Source: Marinibaculum pumilum (GTDB lineage Bacteria; Pseudomonadota; Alphaproteobacteria; Ferrovibrionales; Ferrovibrionaceae). From it: a stretch of DNA of 64,000 nt. The notes below the pieces were generated by a model, which ran no database searches, was not told the origin of the DNA, and saw only the letters and a program-made list of their open reading frames with translations. The stretch spans positions 620,001-684,000 of the forward strand of contig NZ_JBHRTR010000028.1 of NCBI RefSeq assembly GCF_042646425.1, written 5' to 3'. A program made the translations under genes and the position numbers. Of the stretch, positions 8,176 through 16,830 are shown piece after piece; the stretch's first letter is position 1, and each line of letters begins with the position of its first letter.

Positions 8176-9429
8176 TCAGCGCAGGCCCAGCTTCTTCTCG
8201 ACCTCCTTGTGGGGGTCGAAATAGCTGCTGTCGAACTCGTAGCAGTCGCGCACGACCTCGTACTCGCCGCCGACGATCCGCACCATGTAGCCGGCATGGT
8301 TCGGCATGTGGAAGTCGGTGTCGCCGACATAGTACGGCCCGCACATCAGGTCCGAGGTATAGCCCGAGATGTTCTTGATCGCCTCGGTCACCTTGGCGCG
8401 GTCATCGACATCGGCGGGGTCCATCGCCAGCAGGGTCTTCACGAAGTAGGTGGCCGACAGGTAGCCGGACTGGGCGAAGGTGTCGCGCGGATCCTCCGGC
8501 CGGGCATAGGCGTCCATCACCGCCAGCCAGTTCTTTGCGTCCTTGCCGCCCAGGTGGAAGGGCGCGAGCTCGGCGTTCACGTAGACATGGCCGTCCCAGT
8601 ACTCGCCCAGTGCCGCCGGCACCGACAGGTCATAAAGCGGGGTGGGCGCGATCCACTTGTAGGAATCCCGCAGGTCCTGCTCCTCCGCCGCCTTCAGCAC
8701 GGCGATCGCCAGGCCGGCGGGCAGGTTCAGCAGGATCGTGTCGGCGCCGTTCGACACCGCTTCCAGCAGCGCGGAGTTCACGTCCGGCGCGCCGGGATTG
8801 ATCAGCACCATCGAGCCGTCGCCCCCGCGGGCCTTCATCAGGTCGATGGAGACCTTGCAGGACCAGGGCCCGTTATTGGGGATGTTCAGGCCGATGCAGG
8901 CGACGTTCTCCGAGCCCAGTTCCTCCTGCGCGTACTGGGTGGCACCCAGGTTCGACGGCAGCGGCCCCTGGTTGGTGGAGACGATGTTGGAGCTTTCGAA
9001 ACATTCGGAGATGGCGCAGGCCGCGGCCATCGCCATGATGTTCTCGTCGGCATAGGTCTTCGCGTTCACCGCCATCTCGATGAACGAGCCGTTGCCGACC
9101 AGGGCCACGGCGTTGGCGTCCTTCACCAGCTTGGAGGCTGCCTGTGCCGCCATTTCCGGGTTCCACTGGTCGTTCTCGACCCGGTAGTCGATCGGCCGGC
9201 CATGGATGCCGCCATTGGCGTTGACGCAGTCGAAATAGGCCTTCGCCGCGTCGGTGGAGGCGGAGAAGTCGCCCGGCGGCGCATTGCCGTGGATGCCGCC
9301 GACGACGATCGGCTCGCCGGTCGCCGGCTTGCCGGTGTTCATGCCGCAATCGGGTGCGGCATAGGCCTGGCCGGCCACGAACAGGCCGGTCATGCCGGCC
9401 AGGACGGCCAGCAGCTTGTTCCGTTTCAT
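8176..9429 (-). CDS. ABC transporter substrate-binding protein (LivK/periplasmic-binding type I)
   Basis: Periplasmic solute receptor of 417 residues. The signal peptide is MKRNKLLAVLAGMTGLFVAG, cut near AYA-AP. The mature part starts with a Cys-containing segment, then IVVGGIHGNAPPGDFS, the opening strand typical of Leu/Ile/Val-type binding proteins that recognise diverse ligands. Further type I fold segments include NANGGIHGRPIDY and VALVGNGSF. It follows the GMC oxidoreductase gene by 30 bases and precedes the permease genes, so it is the specificity component of this cluster. The ligand is probably the alcohol or a precursor oxidised by the GMC and ALDH enzymes. Confidence 0.92.
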   Translation of the reverse strand: MKRNKLLAVLAGMTGLFVAGQAYAAPDCGMNTGKPATGEPIVVGGIHGNAPPGDFSASTDAAKAYFDCVNANGGIHGRPIDYRVENDQWNPEMAAQAASKLVKDANAVALVGNGSFIEMAVNAKTYADENIMAMAAACAISECFESSNIVSTNQGPLPSNLGATQYAQEELGSENVACIGLNIPNNGPWSCKVSIDLMKARGGDGSMVLINPGAPDVNSALLEAVSNGADTILLNLPAGLAIAVLKAAEEQDLRDSYKWIAPTPLYDLSVPAALGEYWDGHVYVNAELAPFHLGGKDAKNWLAVMDAYARPEDPRDTFAQSGYLSATYFVKTLLAMDPADVDDRAKVTEAIKNISGYTSDLMCGPYYVGDTDFHMPNHAGYMVRIVGGEYEVVRDCYEFDSSYFDPHKEVEKKLGLR

Positions 9430-9459
9430 GTCTTCCTCCCTGTCTTCGTTGACCTGAGC

Positions 9460-11058
9460 TTAACCGTTCAGGCTCTCCTTGCCGCGCACGAAACGCGACG
9501 CGCGCTCGGCGATCATCATCGTCGGTGCGTTGGTATTGCCGCTGATCAGGGTCGGCATGGCGGAGGCGTCGCAGACCCGCAGCCCCTTCACGCCGCGCAC
9601 CCGGAGCTCGTTGTCCAGCACCGCCCTGCGGTCGCCGTCCGGCCCCATGGCGCAGGTGCCGGCGGGATGGAACACGGTCTTCGCCGTCTGCCGGACATAG
9701 CTGCGCATGCCGTCCTCGTCGTTCTCCAGCCCGGGCTCGGGCAGGTGGCGACGCTTGATCAGCTTCGCCAGCGACGGGGCCTCCAGGATCTCGATGCTCT
9801 TGCGCACGCCGCGCACCAGCAGGTCGACATCGTAGGGGTCGCGCAGCGCGCCGGCGTCGAACAGGGCCGGTTCCTTCGGGTCGGCGGCGCGCAGCTTCAC
9901 CGAGCCGCGCGACCGCGGCCGCAGGAAGCAGGGGCCGATGGCGATGCCATGCGCCTCGATCGGGTCGCGGTCCAGGCCCGGCACCATGAACGGCAGGACA
10001 TGGAACTGGATGTCCGGCAGGCCGGCATCCGACAGGTCGGCGAAGCCGCCGCATTCCACCACGTTGCTGGTCAAGAGCCCGGTGCGGCTCGCCATGTACT
10101 GCAGCATGTGCCGGACCGCGGCGATGCCGACATCCTGCTTGTAGATCGAGATCGGCTCGATCGTCTCGCCCTGCACCGTGCTTTCCAGATGGTCCTGGTA
10201 GTTCTCCCCCACGCCGGGCAGGTCGTGCACCACCTCGATCCCCAGGGCGGACAGTTCGGCAGCATTGCCGACGCCGGAGAGCTGCAGCAGGCGCGGCGAT
10301 TCGATCGCCCCGGCACAGAGGATCACCTCCCCCATGCACTTGAAGGCGGTGCCATCCTCCATCACCACGCCGGCGGCGCGCTTGCCCTCGAAGCTGACCC
10401 GGGCCACCCGGCTTTCGGTCAGGATCCGCAGGTTGGGGTTTTTCTCCGCCTTGCGCAGGAAGGCCTGCGCCGCACTCCAGCGCCGCCCCTCCTTCGTCGT
10501 CACCTGGTAGAAGCCGACCCCTTCCTGCACCCGGCCGTTGAAGTCCGGGTTGTAGGGCAGCCCGGTCTCCTGCGCCGCGCGGATGAAGGCCCAGCTCAGC
10601 GGATGGCCGTAGCGCTTTTCCGAGACGTTCAGCTCCCCGTCGGTGCCGTGGAATTCGTCGGAATGCACCATGTTGCATTCCAGGTCGCGGAATGCCGGCA
10701 GCACGTCCTGGTAGGACCAGCCGCGCAGGCCCGACTGTGCCCAGCCGTCATAGTCCTGCGCCTGGCCGCGGACATAGAGCATGGCGTTGACTGACGAACC
10801 TCCGCCGATCACATGGCCCTGCGGCACGATCGCCGGCCGGCCGTTCAGGTCGGGGCTGGGCTCGCCGATATAGGCGATCACGTCGCGCCCGGCCTGCAGC
10901 ACCTTGAAGAAGGTGGCCGGGATGTGGATCCAGCGGTTGGTGTCGCGGCGCCCGCTCTCGATCAGCAGAATGCGGGTGCCGGGATCTTCCGCCAGGCGGG
11001 CGGCCATCACGCATCCGGAGGAGCCGCCGCCGACGACGATATAGTCGTAGGCCTCCAT
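9460..11058 (-). CDS. GMC-family FAD-dependent alcohol oxidoreductase
   Basis: Predicted flavoenzyme of 532 residues oxidising an alcohol to an aldehyde; choline dehydrogenase is the best-known relative. Evidence: the N-terminal ADP-binding motif GGGSSG (10-15), the GMC signature around GHVIGGGSSVNAMLYVRG, and the C-terminal catalytic block with His464 (FHPAGTCAMG) followed by SGNTNAPTMMIAERA. Its start codon overlaps the ALDH stop by one base (TGATG), which implies coupled translation and fits the aldehyde being passed to that enzyme. Similar GMC/ALDH/AraC groupings occur in polyethylene-glycol and other alcohol-oxidation loci. The actual substrate is unknown. Confidence 0.93.
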   Translation of the reverse strand: MEAYDYIVVGGGSSGCVMAARLAEDPGTRILLIESGRRDTNRWIHIPATFFKVLQAGRDVIAYIGEPSPDLNGRPAIVPQGHVIGGGSSVNAMLYVRGQAQDYDGWAQSGLRGWSYQDVLPAFRDLECNMVHSDEFHGTDGELNVSEKRYGHPLSWAFIRAAQETGLPYNPDFNGRVQEGVGFYQVTTKEGRRWSAAQAFLRKAEKNPNLRILTESRVARVSFEGKRAAGVVMEDGTAFKCMGEVILCAGAIESPRLLQLSGVGNAAELSALGIEVVHDLPGVGENYQDHLESTVQGETIEPISIYKQDVGIAAVRHMLQYMASRTGLLTSNVVECGGFADLSDAGLPDIQFHVLPFMVPGLDRDPIEAHGIAIGPCFLRPRSRGSVKLRAADPKEPALFDAGALRDPYDVDLLVRGVRKSIEILEAPSLAKLIKRRHLPEPGLENDEDGMRSYVRQTAKTVFHPAGTCAMGPDGDRRAVLDNELRVRGVKGLRVCDASAMPTLISGNTNAPTMMIAERASRFVRGKESLNG

Positions 11059-12470
11059 CAGCTGAACACCACCTGGATGTCGGTATATTCCTGCAGCCCC
11101 TCCTCGCCGAACTCGACGCCGAGGCCGGAGGATTTCACGCCGCCGAACGGCGCGTTGGGCTGGATCGCGCCATGCTTGTTGATCCACAGCGAGCCGCACT
11201 GCATCCGCATGCCGAGTGCCCGCGCCTTCTCCACGTCGCGCGACCAGACCGACCCGCCCAGCCCGTTGGGGGAATCGTTGGCCGCCCGCAGCGCCGCCTC
11301 CTCGTCGCTGAAGCGGATCACCGGCAGGGCCGGGCCGAACTGCTCCTCCTGCACCAGGGGATCGTCCTCGGGCAGGTCGGCGATGATCGTCGGCGGAAAG
11401 AACAGCCCCTCGCCGGGCTCGCCGCCCAGCAGGACCGCGCCGCGGCCCTTCGCGCCGGCGACCAGGCCGGCCACCTTGTCGAACTGCATGCGGTTCTGCA
11501 CCGGGCCCAGGATGCTGCCCTCGTCCATGCCGTCGCCGACCGGAATGGTGCGGGCGAAAGCCGCCAGCTCCTGGCAGACATCGTCGAACACCGCATCGTG
11601 GACATAGAGCCGCTTCATCGCGGCGCAGGTCTGGCCGTTGTTGATGAAGCCGCCCCAGAACAGCCCCTCGGCGATCGCCTTGGCGTCGACGTCGGGCAGC
11701 ACGATCGCCGCGTCGTTGCCGCCCATCTCCAGGGTCAGGCGCTTCATCGTCTCCGCCGCGGACATCATCACCCGCTTGCCGGTGGCGCAGGAGCCGGTGA
11801 AGACGATCTTGCGGATGCCGGGATGGGCAGCCATCGCCGCGCCGATATTCGTCTCGCCGTCGCCGGCGGAGATGCTGTTCACCACGCCGGGCGGCAGCAC
11901 CTCGTTCATCAGCTGCACCAGCCGCAGGGTCGCCAGCGGGGTGTAGGGCGAGGGCTTGATCACCACCGTATTGCCGGTGCGCAGGGCCGGCAGGATGTGC
12001 CAGACCGCGATCATCACCGGGAAGTTCCAGGGGGTGATGGAGCCGACGACACCCAGCGGCCGGCGATGCAGTTCCACCCGGCCCTCGTTACTGTCCTGCA
12101 GCACCTTCATCGGCAGCGACAGGCCGGCGGTGAAGCTGGCCCAGGCGCCGGCGCCGCCCATCTCGAAGCGCGAGCCCAGGCCGTTCAGCGGCTTGCCCTG
12201 CTCCCGGGTCACCAGCACGGCCAGCTCCTCGGCATGGGCGCCGATCTTCGCCGTCACCGCCTCGCAATAGCGGCGCAGCTCCTCGTCGGGCAGGCGCGAC
12301 CAGCTCTGGAAGGCCGCATCCGCCGCGGCCACGGCCTGGTCGAGCTGGGCGGTGCTGCAGTCGGGCGCATGGCCCGCGGGCGCACCCGTCGATGGATTGA
12401 GGACCGCAAAGGTCGCAGGCGCGGCGATCGGTTCGCCGCCGATCGTCATCGTGAACTCTGTCACGGCCAT
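11058..12470 (-). CDS. NAD(P)-dependent aldehyde dehydrogenase
   Basis: Oxidises an aldehyde to the carboxylic acid; 470 residues. Conserved residues are all present: Asn149 in PWNFP, Lys172 in IKPS, Glu248 in LEMGG and the catalytic Cys282 in NNGQTC. The first gene of the leftward cluster, it lies opposite the AraC regulator across a 136-base divergent region. The ATG at 12470 sits only one base after GGGAGGA. A GTG two codons later has better Shine-Dalgarno spacing and may be the true start. Confidence 0.94.
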   Translation of the reverse strand: MAVTEFTMTIGGEPIAAPATFAVLNPSTGAPAGHAPDCSTAQLDQAVAAADAAFQSWSRLPDEELRRYCEAVTAKIGAHAEELAVLVTREQGKPLNGLGSRFEMGGAGAWASFTAGLSLPMKVLQDSNEGRVELHRRPLGVVGSITPWNFPVMIAVWHILPALRTGNTVVIKPSPYTPLATLRLVQLMNEVLPPGVVNSISAGDGETNIGAAMAAHPGIRKIVFTGSCATGKRVMMSAAETMKRLTLEMGGNDAAIVLPDVDAKAIAEGLFWGGFINNGQTCAAMKRLYVHDAVFDDVCQELAAFARTIPVGDGMDEGSILGPVQNRMQFDKVAGLVAGAKGRGAVLLGGEPGEGLFFPPTIIADLPEDDPLVQEEQFGPALPVIRFSDEEAALRAANDSPNGLGGSVWSRDVEKARALGMRMQCGSLWINKHGAIQPNAPFGGVKSSGLGVEFGEEGLQEYTDIQVVFS

Positions 12471-12529
12471 TCCTCCCAGATGGCATTCATTCATTGCGAC
12501 CAGTCTAGGCAGGGCGGGCGGGGCCGGGT

Positions 12530-12568
12530 CTTGGACCTTGGCGACAGCCGGCTTGGACTCAGGCGACA
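12530..12568. promoter_or_regulatory. Direct-repeat operator candidate for the AraC-type regulator
   Basis: CTTGGACCTTGGCGACA (12530-12546) and CTTGGACTCAGGCGACA (12552-12568) match at 14 of 17 positions and are spaced 22 bases start to start, so they face the same side of the helix. Two direct half-sites about 21-22 bp apart in the divergent region are the classic arrangement for AraC-family activators. This site probably drives the ALDH-GMC-Liv operon, the araC-like gene, or both. Confidence 0.6.
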
Positions 12569-12606
12569 TTTGCCATTGGCCGCGGATTGGCGCCATTCTG
12601 GCAGCC

Positions 12607-13551
12607 ATGCTGAAGCACGCGGTTTCCAACAGCCTGCCGCTGGCCCGTTTCGAGGCCGACCTGCAGTCGGTCTGCGGCTCCTTCGACATCCGCCCGCACC
12701 CCGAAAAGAAGGATGCCTGGGGCGGCGTCGCCACCGGCGTCCGCGCCGGGGTGGAGATCGCGATGGTGGCGACGGACATGCAGCAGATCCTGCGCACCAG
12801 CCGCAACATCCGCGACGATCACGGCGAGAACTATTTCCTGATCCTGCAATATTCCGGCCGCGCCCTGATGGCGCAGAACGACCAGGCCTCGATGCTGCTG
12901 CCCGGCGACCTGGTGCTGATCGACAGCACCCGGCCGTCGGAATTCACCTTCTTCGGCGACCGCTGCGCGCAGGTCTCGCTGCACCTGTCGCGGACCGCGG
13001 TGCACGAGCATTTCGGCACCGCCCTGGTCGGCGGCATGTCGCTGTCAGGCAGCGACCCGACCGCCCGGGCGATCCATTCCGTCGTGCACAAGGTACTGCG
13101 CAGCGAAGGCAGCAGCGTCCAGACCGGCTTCCTGCGGGACGCGTTGTTCGGCCTGATTGGCGCTTTCGTCTTCGCCCGCGAGGAGGGCGAGATGCCGGGC
13201 CATGGCGACGGGCAGGAGGCGATGGAGCCGCTTCTGGCCCGCGCGCTGGAATGCATCGAAACGCATTTCCGCGACGGCGACTTTTCCGCCGCGCTGTTGC
13301 CGAAGATTCTCGACGTCCATCCGCGGCGGGTGCAGCGCGCCTTCGAAGCGCTGGGCACCACGCCGACCCGCTACCTGACCGCGAAGCGGCTGGAATTCGC
13401 CCGCGCCCTGCTGGTGCGTCGCAGCGCCGGCGGCGCGGCGGAGCTGATCTCCAGCATCGCCTATGGCGCAGGCTTCTCCGACCTGTCCTATTTCAATCGC
13501 CGCTTCCGTGAAGTGTTCGGCTGCGCGCCGGGGGAATATCGCGACCACTGA
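12607..13551 (+). CDS. AraC-family transcriptional regulator (FeaR-like)
   Basis: Regulator of 314 residues. An N-terminal cupin-like ligand or oligomer domain (about 10-200) resembles the AraC-binding-like domain of FeaR, the phenylethylamine-pathway activator. The C-terminal double helix-turn-helix (about 210-312) includes LPKILDVHPRRVQRAF and the FSDLSYFNRRFREVFG signature. It is transcribed away from the ALDH-GMC-Liv genes with a paired direct repeat between them, so it most likely activates that cluster in response to its substrate. The start at 12607 is chosen because the domain homology begins there; earlier in-frame codons would overlap the divergent ALDH gene. Confidence 0.9.
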   Translation: MLKHAVSNSLPLARFEADLQSVCGSFDIRPHPEKKDAWGGVATGVRAGVEIAMVATDMQQILRTSRNIRDDHGENYFLILQYSGRALMAQNDQASMLLPGDLVLIDSTRPSEFTFFGDRCAQVSLHLSRTAVHEHFGTALVGGMSLSGSDPTARAIHSVVHKVLRSEGSSVQTGFLRDALFGLIGAFVFAREEGEMPGHGDGQEAMEPLLARALECIETHFRDGDFSAALLPKILDVHPRRVQRAFEALGTTPTRYLTAKRLEFARALLVRRSAGGAAELISSIAYGAGFSDLSYFNRRFREVFGCAPGEYRDH

Positions 13552-13575
13552 CCGGCGGCGACGCCTCCTGCGCCC

Positions 13576-13668
13576 GTCATCCCGGACTTGATCCGGGATC
13601 CATTCCGCCAGCCCTGCGGCTTCTGATCCGTTTGCGGAATGGATTCTCGGGACAGGCCCGAGAATGAC
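13576..13668. repeat. Dispersed palindromic intergenic repeat, copy 1
   Basis: Begins GTCATCCCGGACTTGATCC and ends …GGCCCGAGAATGAC. Each end is itself a hairpin: CCCGGA/TCCGGG on the left, CTCGGG/CCCGAG on the right. Inside, GATCCATTCCGC is mirrored by GCGGAATGGATT. It sits between two convergent genes, AraC-like on the plus strand and the MDR enzyme on the minus strand, where it could end transcription from both sides. Confidence 0.8.
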
Positions 13669-13688
13669 CGTTCTCTCTCCCGTCCGTC

Positions 13689-14663
13689 TCAGTCGATCTC
13701 CAGCACCGTCTTGCCCAGCGCCTTGCCGCCATGGGCATGGGCCATGGCGTCGGCGAACGCCGCCATCGGGAAGCGCCGGCCGACCACCGGCTGCAGGCGG
13801 CCGTCGGCGGTCCAGGACAGCAGGGTCTCCATCCGGGTGCGAGCCTTGTCCGGCTCCAGCAGCAGGAACTGGCGGACATCCACCCCGGTCAGCGCGGCGC
13901 CCTTCATCAGCGGCAGGTTGGCCGGCAGGGCCGGGATCTCGCCGCCGACGAAGCCGACGACCAGATGCCGGCCGCCCCAGACCAGGGAGCGGAAGGCCGG
14001 CTGGAACAGCGGGCCGCAGAGCGGGTCGAACACCACGTCCGGGCCGCGCCCGCCGCAGGCCGCGCGCAGCCGGTCGCGCCAGCCCTCGGGATCGCTGTCC
14101 AGCACACGGTCGGCGCCCCACTCGGTTGCGAAGGCACGTTTCTCCTCCGTGGACGCGACGGCGATCACCTCCGCCCCCAGCAGCTTGCCGACCTGTACCG
14201 CGGCGATACCGACCCCGCCGGCCGCCCCCAGCACCAGCAGCCGTTCGCCTGCCTGGATGCGGGCCCGGTCGCGCAGGCCGTGCAGCGCGGTCAGATAGTT
14301 GATCCGCAGGCCGGAGGCGGCGGCGAAGTCCAGCCGCTCGGGCAGGCGGAAGACGCCTTCGGCCGGCGCCACCGCATAGTCCGCGAAGCCGCCCTGGACG
14401 GCGGCCAGCACCCGGTCGCCGACCGCCAGGCCGCTGACACCTTCTCCCAGGGCGGCGACGGTGCCGGCGGCCTCCATGCCCGGGATGTGCGGCAGGGTCG
14501 GCTTCACCTGGTAGCCGCCCAGGGCGACCAGGACATCGACATAGCCGATGCCGCAGGCGGCGATCCGGACCTGCACCTCGCCGGGCCCCGGCGCCGGCGC
14601 GGCCACCTCCGTCAGGCTGTAGTCGTCGATCGAGTCCAGGGCTTCACCCAGGATGGCTTTCAT
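13689..14663 (-). CDS. Zinc-free medium-chain dehydrogenase (quinone oxidoreductase-like)
   Basis: NADPH-dependent MDR enzyme of 324 residues. It has the GroES-like N-terminal domain (GPGEVQVRIAACGIGYVD), the HIPGMEAAGTV segment, and a Rossmann motif LVLGAAGGVGIAAVQ. The Cys and His ligands of zinc alcohol dehydrogenases are absent, as in quinone oxidoreductase and QOR2-like enzymes. The start is the ATG at 14663, preceded by a weak GGAG. The DUF488 gene lies 35 bases upstream in the same direction. Confidence 0.88.
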   Translation of the reverse strand: MKAILGEALDSIDDYSLTEVAAPAPGPGEVQVRIAACGIGYVDVLVALGGYQVKPTLPHIPGMEAAGTVAALGEGVSGLAVGDRVLAAVQGGFADYAVAPAEGVFRLPERLDFAAASGLRINYLTALHGLRDRARIQAGERLLVLGAAGGVGIAAVQVGKLLGAEVIAVASTEEKRAFATEWGADRVLDSDPEGWRDRLRAACGGRGPDVVFDPLCGPLFQPAFRSLVWGGRHLVVGFVGGEIPALPANLPLMKGAALTGVDVRQFLLLEPDKARTRMETLLSWTADGRLQPVVGRRFPMAAFADAMAHAHGGKALGKTVLEID

Positions 14664-14698
14664 GGTCGGGCTCCGGTGAGGTTCCGCAGATCCGGAAC

Positions 14699-15130
14699 CT
14701 ACAGGTCCACGACCGTGCAGCCCAGCCTCTCCCGCAGCCGTTCCGCCACGACGGCGCGGTGGCAATGGGCGGCTTCGCCCTCGTAGCAGAGCAGGGCGGC
14801 CGGCTTCGCCTGCACCACCTCCGCGGCCTGCGCCAGCTGCAGCTGCGCCTCCGGCGTGGCGAGCTGGTCCTCGAAGATCTCCCGCATCTCCGCATATCGG
14901 CCTGCCCGGGCGGCCATCCGGCCGGCCTTCGGCGTGCCCAGCGCCCGCAGGTGCAGATAGTCGATGCCGTGGGCGCGCAGGGTGTTGCCCAGCAGGGTCT
15001 TGGAAAAACCGGCGCGGCGGGAGGCGGCGACCGCGCGCACGTCGATCAGCACCTGCACGCCGGCGGCCTGCAGGCGGGCGATGACATCGTCCAGACTGGC
15101 CTTCTCGTAGCCGATGGTGGCGAGCTGCAT
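14699..15130 (-). CDS. DUF488 family protein
   Basis: A 143-residue product with unknown biochemical role. Family hallmarks are all present: TIGYEKASLDD at the N-terminus, LIDVRAVAASRRAGFSK, the HLRALG segment, and near the C-terminus the invariant Cys-rich block CYEGEAAHCHR. The ATG at 15130 is chosen because it starts directly at the conserved strand. It lies 23 bases downstream of the acyltransferase gene and 35 bases upstream of the MDR gene, so the three may form one leftward unit, but no shared pathway is apparent. Confidence 0.87.
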   Translation of the reverse strand: MQLATIGYEKASLDDVIARLQAAGVQVLIDVRAVAASRRAGFSKTLLGNTLRAHGIDYLHLRALGTPKAGRMAARAGRYAEMREIFEDQLATPEAQLQLAQAAEVVQAKPAALLCYEGEAAHCHRAVVAERLRERLGCTVVDL

Positions 15131-15153
15131 GGCGCGTCCTTGGCCTTCGGTTC

Positions 15154-15855
15154 TCAGTTGCCCGGATCGTACTTCGCCGCGAAGGACGCCGCATCCAGGG
15201 CGCGGAAGTCGGGCAGGGCGGCGGCCAGCCGCTCGTGCGGCCAGTCCCACCAGGCGATGCGCAGGAAGGCGGCTTCCGCCGCTTCATCCACCCGCCGGCG
15301 GATCGCCTTCGCCGGGTTGCCGGCGACGATGGTGTAGGCGGGTACCGGCTTCGTCACGATCGCGCCGGCGCCGATCACCGCCCCGGCGCCCACGGTCACG
15401 CCGGGCAGCAGGATCGCGTTGTGGCCGATCCAGACGTCGGGGCCGATGGCGACGGGTGTCGAACGGCGCCAGGCGAAGATCTCAGGGTCGTCCGGCCCCA
15501 TGTGGTGCGACCGGCTGCGATAGGTGAAGTGGTGCAGGCTGGCACGCCACATCGGGTGGTTGGTCGGGTTGATCCGCACCCCGGTGGCGATGTTGCAGAA
15601 CTTGCCGATATCGGCGTTGTGGATCTGGTTGTCGCCGACCGCATAGGCATAGTCGCGGATGATGCTGTCGGCGACCAGGCAGTGCGGCCCGATCACCGTC
15701 CAGGGCCACATTTCGGTCCGCTCCACCACCGCGCTGTCATGCACCTCCGGCTCGGGGCGCATCTCGCGGCCGTCGATCCAGGGATTGTCCCAGCGCCCCT
15801 GGTTGACCATGCGGGGGCCGCCACCTGACGCTCCGCTCACCGCCGGTCCCTGCAT
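15154..15855 (-). CDS. Hexapeptide-repeat acyltransferase (CatB/phosphonate-associated type)
   Basis: Left-handed beta-helix acetyltransferase of 233 residues. Hexapeptide repeats are visible in VAIGPDVWIGHNAILLPGVT and VGAGAVIGAGAIVTKPVPAY, followed by IVAGNPAKAIRRR, which is common to xenobiotic (CatB) acetyltransferases. The block NHPMWRASLHHFTYRS and the FAWRR segment closely resemble the transferase family found in phosphonate (phn) operons, but no phn gene is near. Translation may start at 15855 or at the ATG at 15810; the first is preferred because a GAAGG lies upstream. The acceptor substrate is unknown. Confidence 0.85.
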   Translation of the reverse strand: MQGPAVSGASGGGPRMVNQGRWDNPWIDGREMRPEPEVHDSAVVERTEMWPWTVIGPHCLVADSIIRDYAYAVGDNQIHNADIGKFCNIATGVRINPTNHPMWRASLHHFTYRSRSHHMGPDDPEIFAWRRSTPVAIGPDVWIGHNAILLPGVTVGAGAVIGAGAIVTKPVPAYTIVAGNPAKAIRRRVDEAAEAAFLRIAWWDWPHERLAAALPDFRALDAASFAAKYDPGN

Positions 15856-16022
15856 CGCCGCATCGCCTTCGCCCTCGCTGTCGCCCCGGTTGTGACGCCC
15901 GACACAGCCGGCCGGGCCGTCCCTGTCTACACCACGCGAAACAGAAAGTGATTTCTCGCGGGAACTGTTGCATGTTGCAATCAAATGGCGTCCTTCCGGC
16001 TGCGATGCGGATGCAGGGACGC

Positions 16023-16808
16023 ATGCCAACGAACAGGAAGGCGAAGGTCGTGACCGGGCCCGACTTCTCCCATCTGAGCTTCCTGGTGGTGGACGACCTG
16101 CCGTTCATCCGCCACCTGGTGCAGGGCATGCTGGAGCGGATGCAGGCCGCGCGCATCGTGCAGGCCGCCAGCGGCGAAGACGCGCTGGAGCGCCTGCGCG
16201 AAGGCCCGGACCCGGTGGACTGCGTGATCAGCGACTGGAGCATGGGGCCGCTCGGCGGCCTGCAGCTGCTGCAGGCGATCCGCTCCGGCGCCGCGGCGCC
16301 CACCCCACCGGCCACCCCGTTCATCATGCTAACCGGCTATGGCGACGAGCCGGTGGTGCGGGCGGCCCGGGCGCTGGACGTCAGCGGCTACCTGATCAAG
16401 CCGGTCTCCTTCGGCAAGCTGGCGAAGGCCGTCGACGCGGCCGTCACCCGCACCGTCGCGCCGAAGCCGGCGGAGAGCTATCGCGAGGTGGTGGAGATCC
16501 ACGTGCCGGAGAAGGCGGCGAAGGTGCCCGCTGGCGGCCGCCGTGCCGCCGCCCTGCGGCCGGCGGAGAAGACACCGGCCAGGCCTGCCGAACCGCCTGC
16601 GCCCGCCGGCCTGGAAGTTCGCCTCAGCGACCTGGAGCAGATGGGGCCGGGCACGATGCTGGCGCAGGACGTGTACAGCGCCGACGGCATGCTGCTGCTG
16701 GCCCGCGGCCAGCTGCTGGACGCCGGCATCGTCGGCCTGCTGAAGCGAGTCGTCGACGCTGAGGGCAATAACGATGTGAAGGTGCGGGTGACCCTTGCGG
16801 GACGGTGA
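16023..16808 (+). CDS. Single-receiver response regulator with C-terminal extension
   Basis: A 261-residue CheY-like protein. The receiver domain (about 15-140) has acidic Asp24/Asp25, phospho-acceptor Asp71 (ISDWSM), Thr104 and Lys126 (KPVSF). After an Ala/Pro-rich linker the C-terminal segment (about 200-260) reads LSDLEQMGPGTMLAQDVYS then ADGMLLLARGQLLD. This motif also flanks HD-GYP and HDOD output domains in other regulators, but no such output domain follows here. The partner kinase is not in the window. The start at 16023 follows AGGGA; longer in-frame starts would run into the divergent gene's upstream region. Confidence 0.85.
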   Translation: MPTNRKAKVVTGPDFSHLSFLVVDDLPFIRHLVQGMLERMQAARIVQAASGEDALERLREGPDPVDCVISDWSMGPLGGLQLLQAIRSGAAAPTPPATPFIMLTGYGDEPVVRAARALDVSGYLIKPVSFGKLAKAVDAAVTRTVAPKPAESYREVVEIHVPEKAAKVPAGGRRAAALRPAEKTPARPAEPPAPAGLEVRLSDLEQMGPGTMLAQDVYSADGMLLLARGQLLDAGIVGLLKRVVDAEGNNDVKVRVTLAGR

Positions 16809-16830
16809 CCTTTCGGGTTCACCTTTCCCC

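Noticed and set aside
5207..10794. Very long plus-strand frames (893 and 969 codons) opposite the Liv and GMC genes
   Set aside because: Composition is low-complexity Gln/His/Gly/Arg and they mirror the codon structure of real genes on the other strand.
14699..15287. MDR enzyme extended upstream to 15287 as one 532-residue protein
   Set aside because: The extra N-terminal part is a wrong-frame reading of the DUF488 gene; the GroES-like domain starts at 14663.
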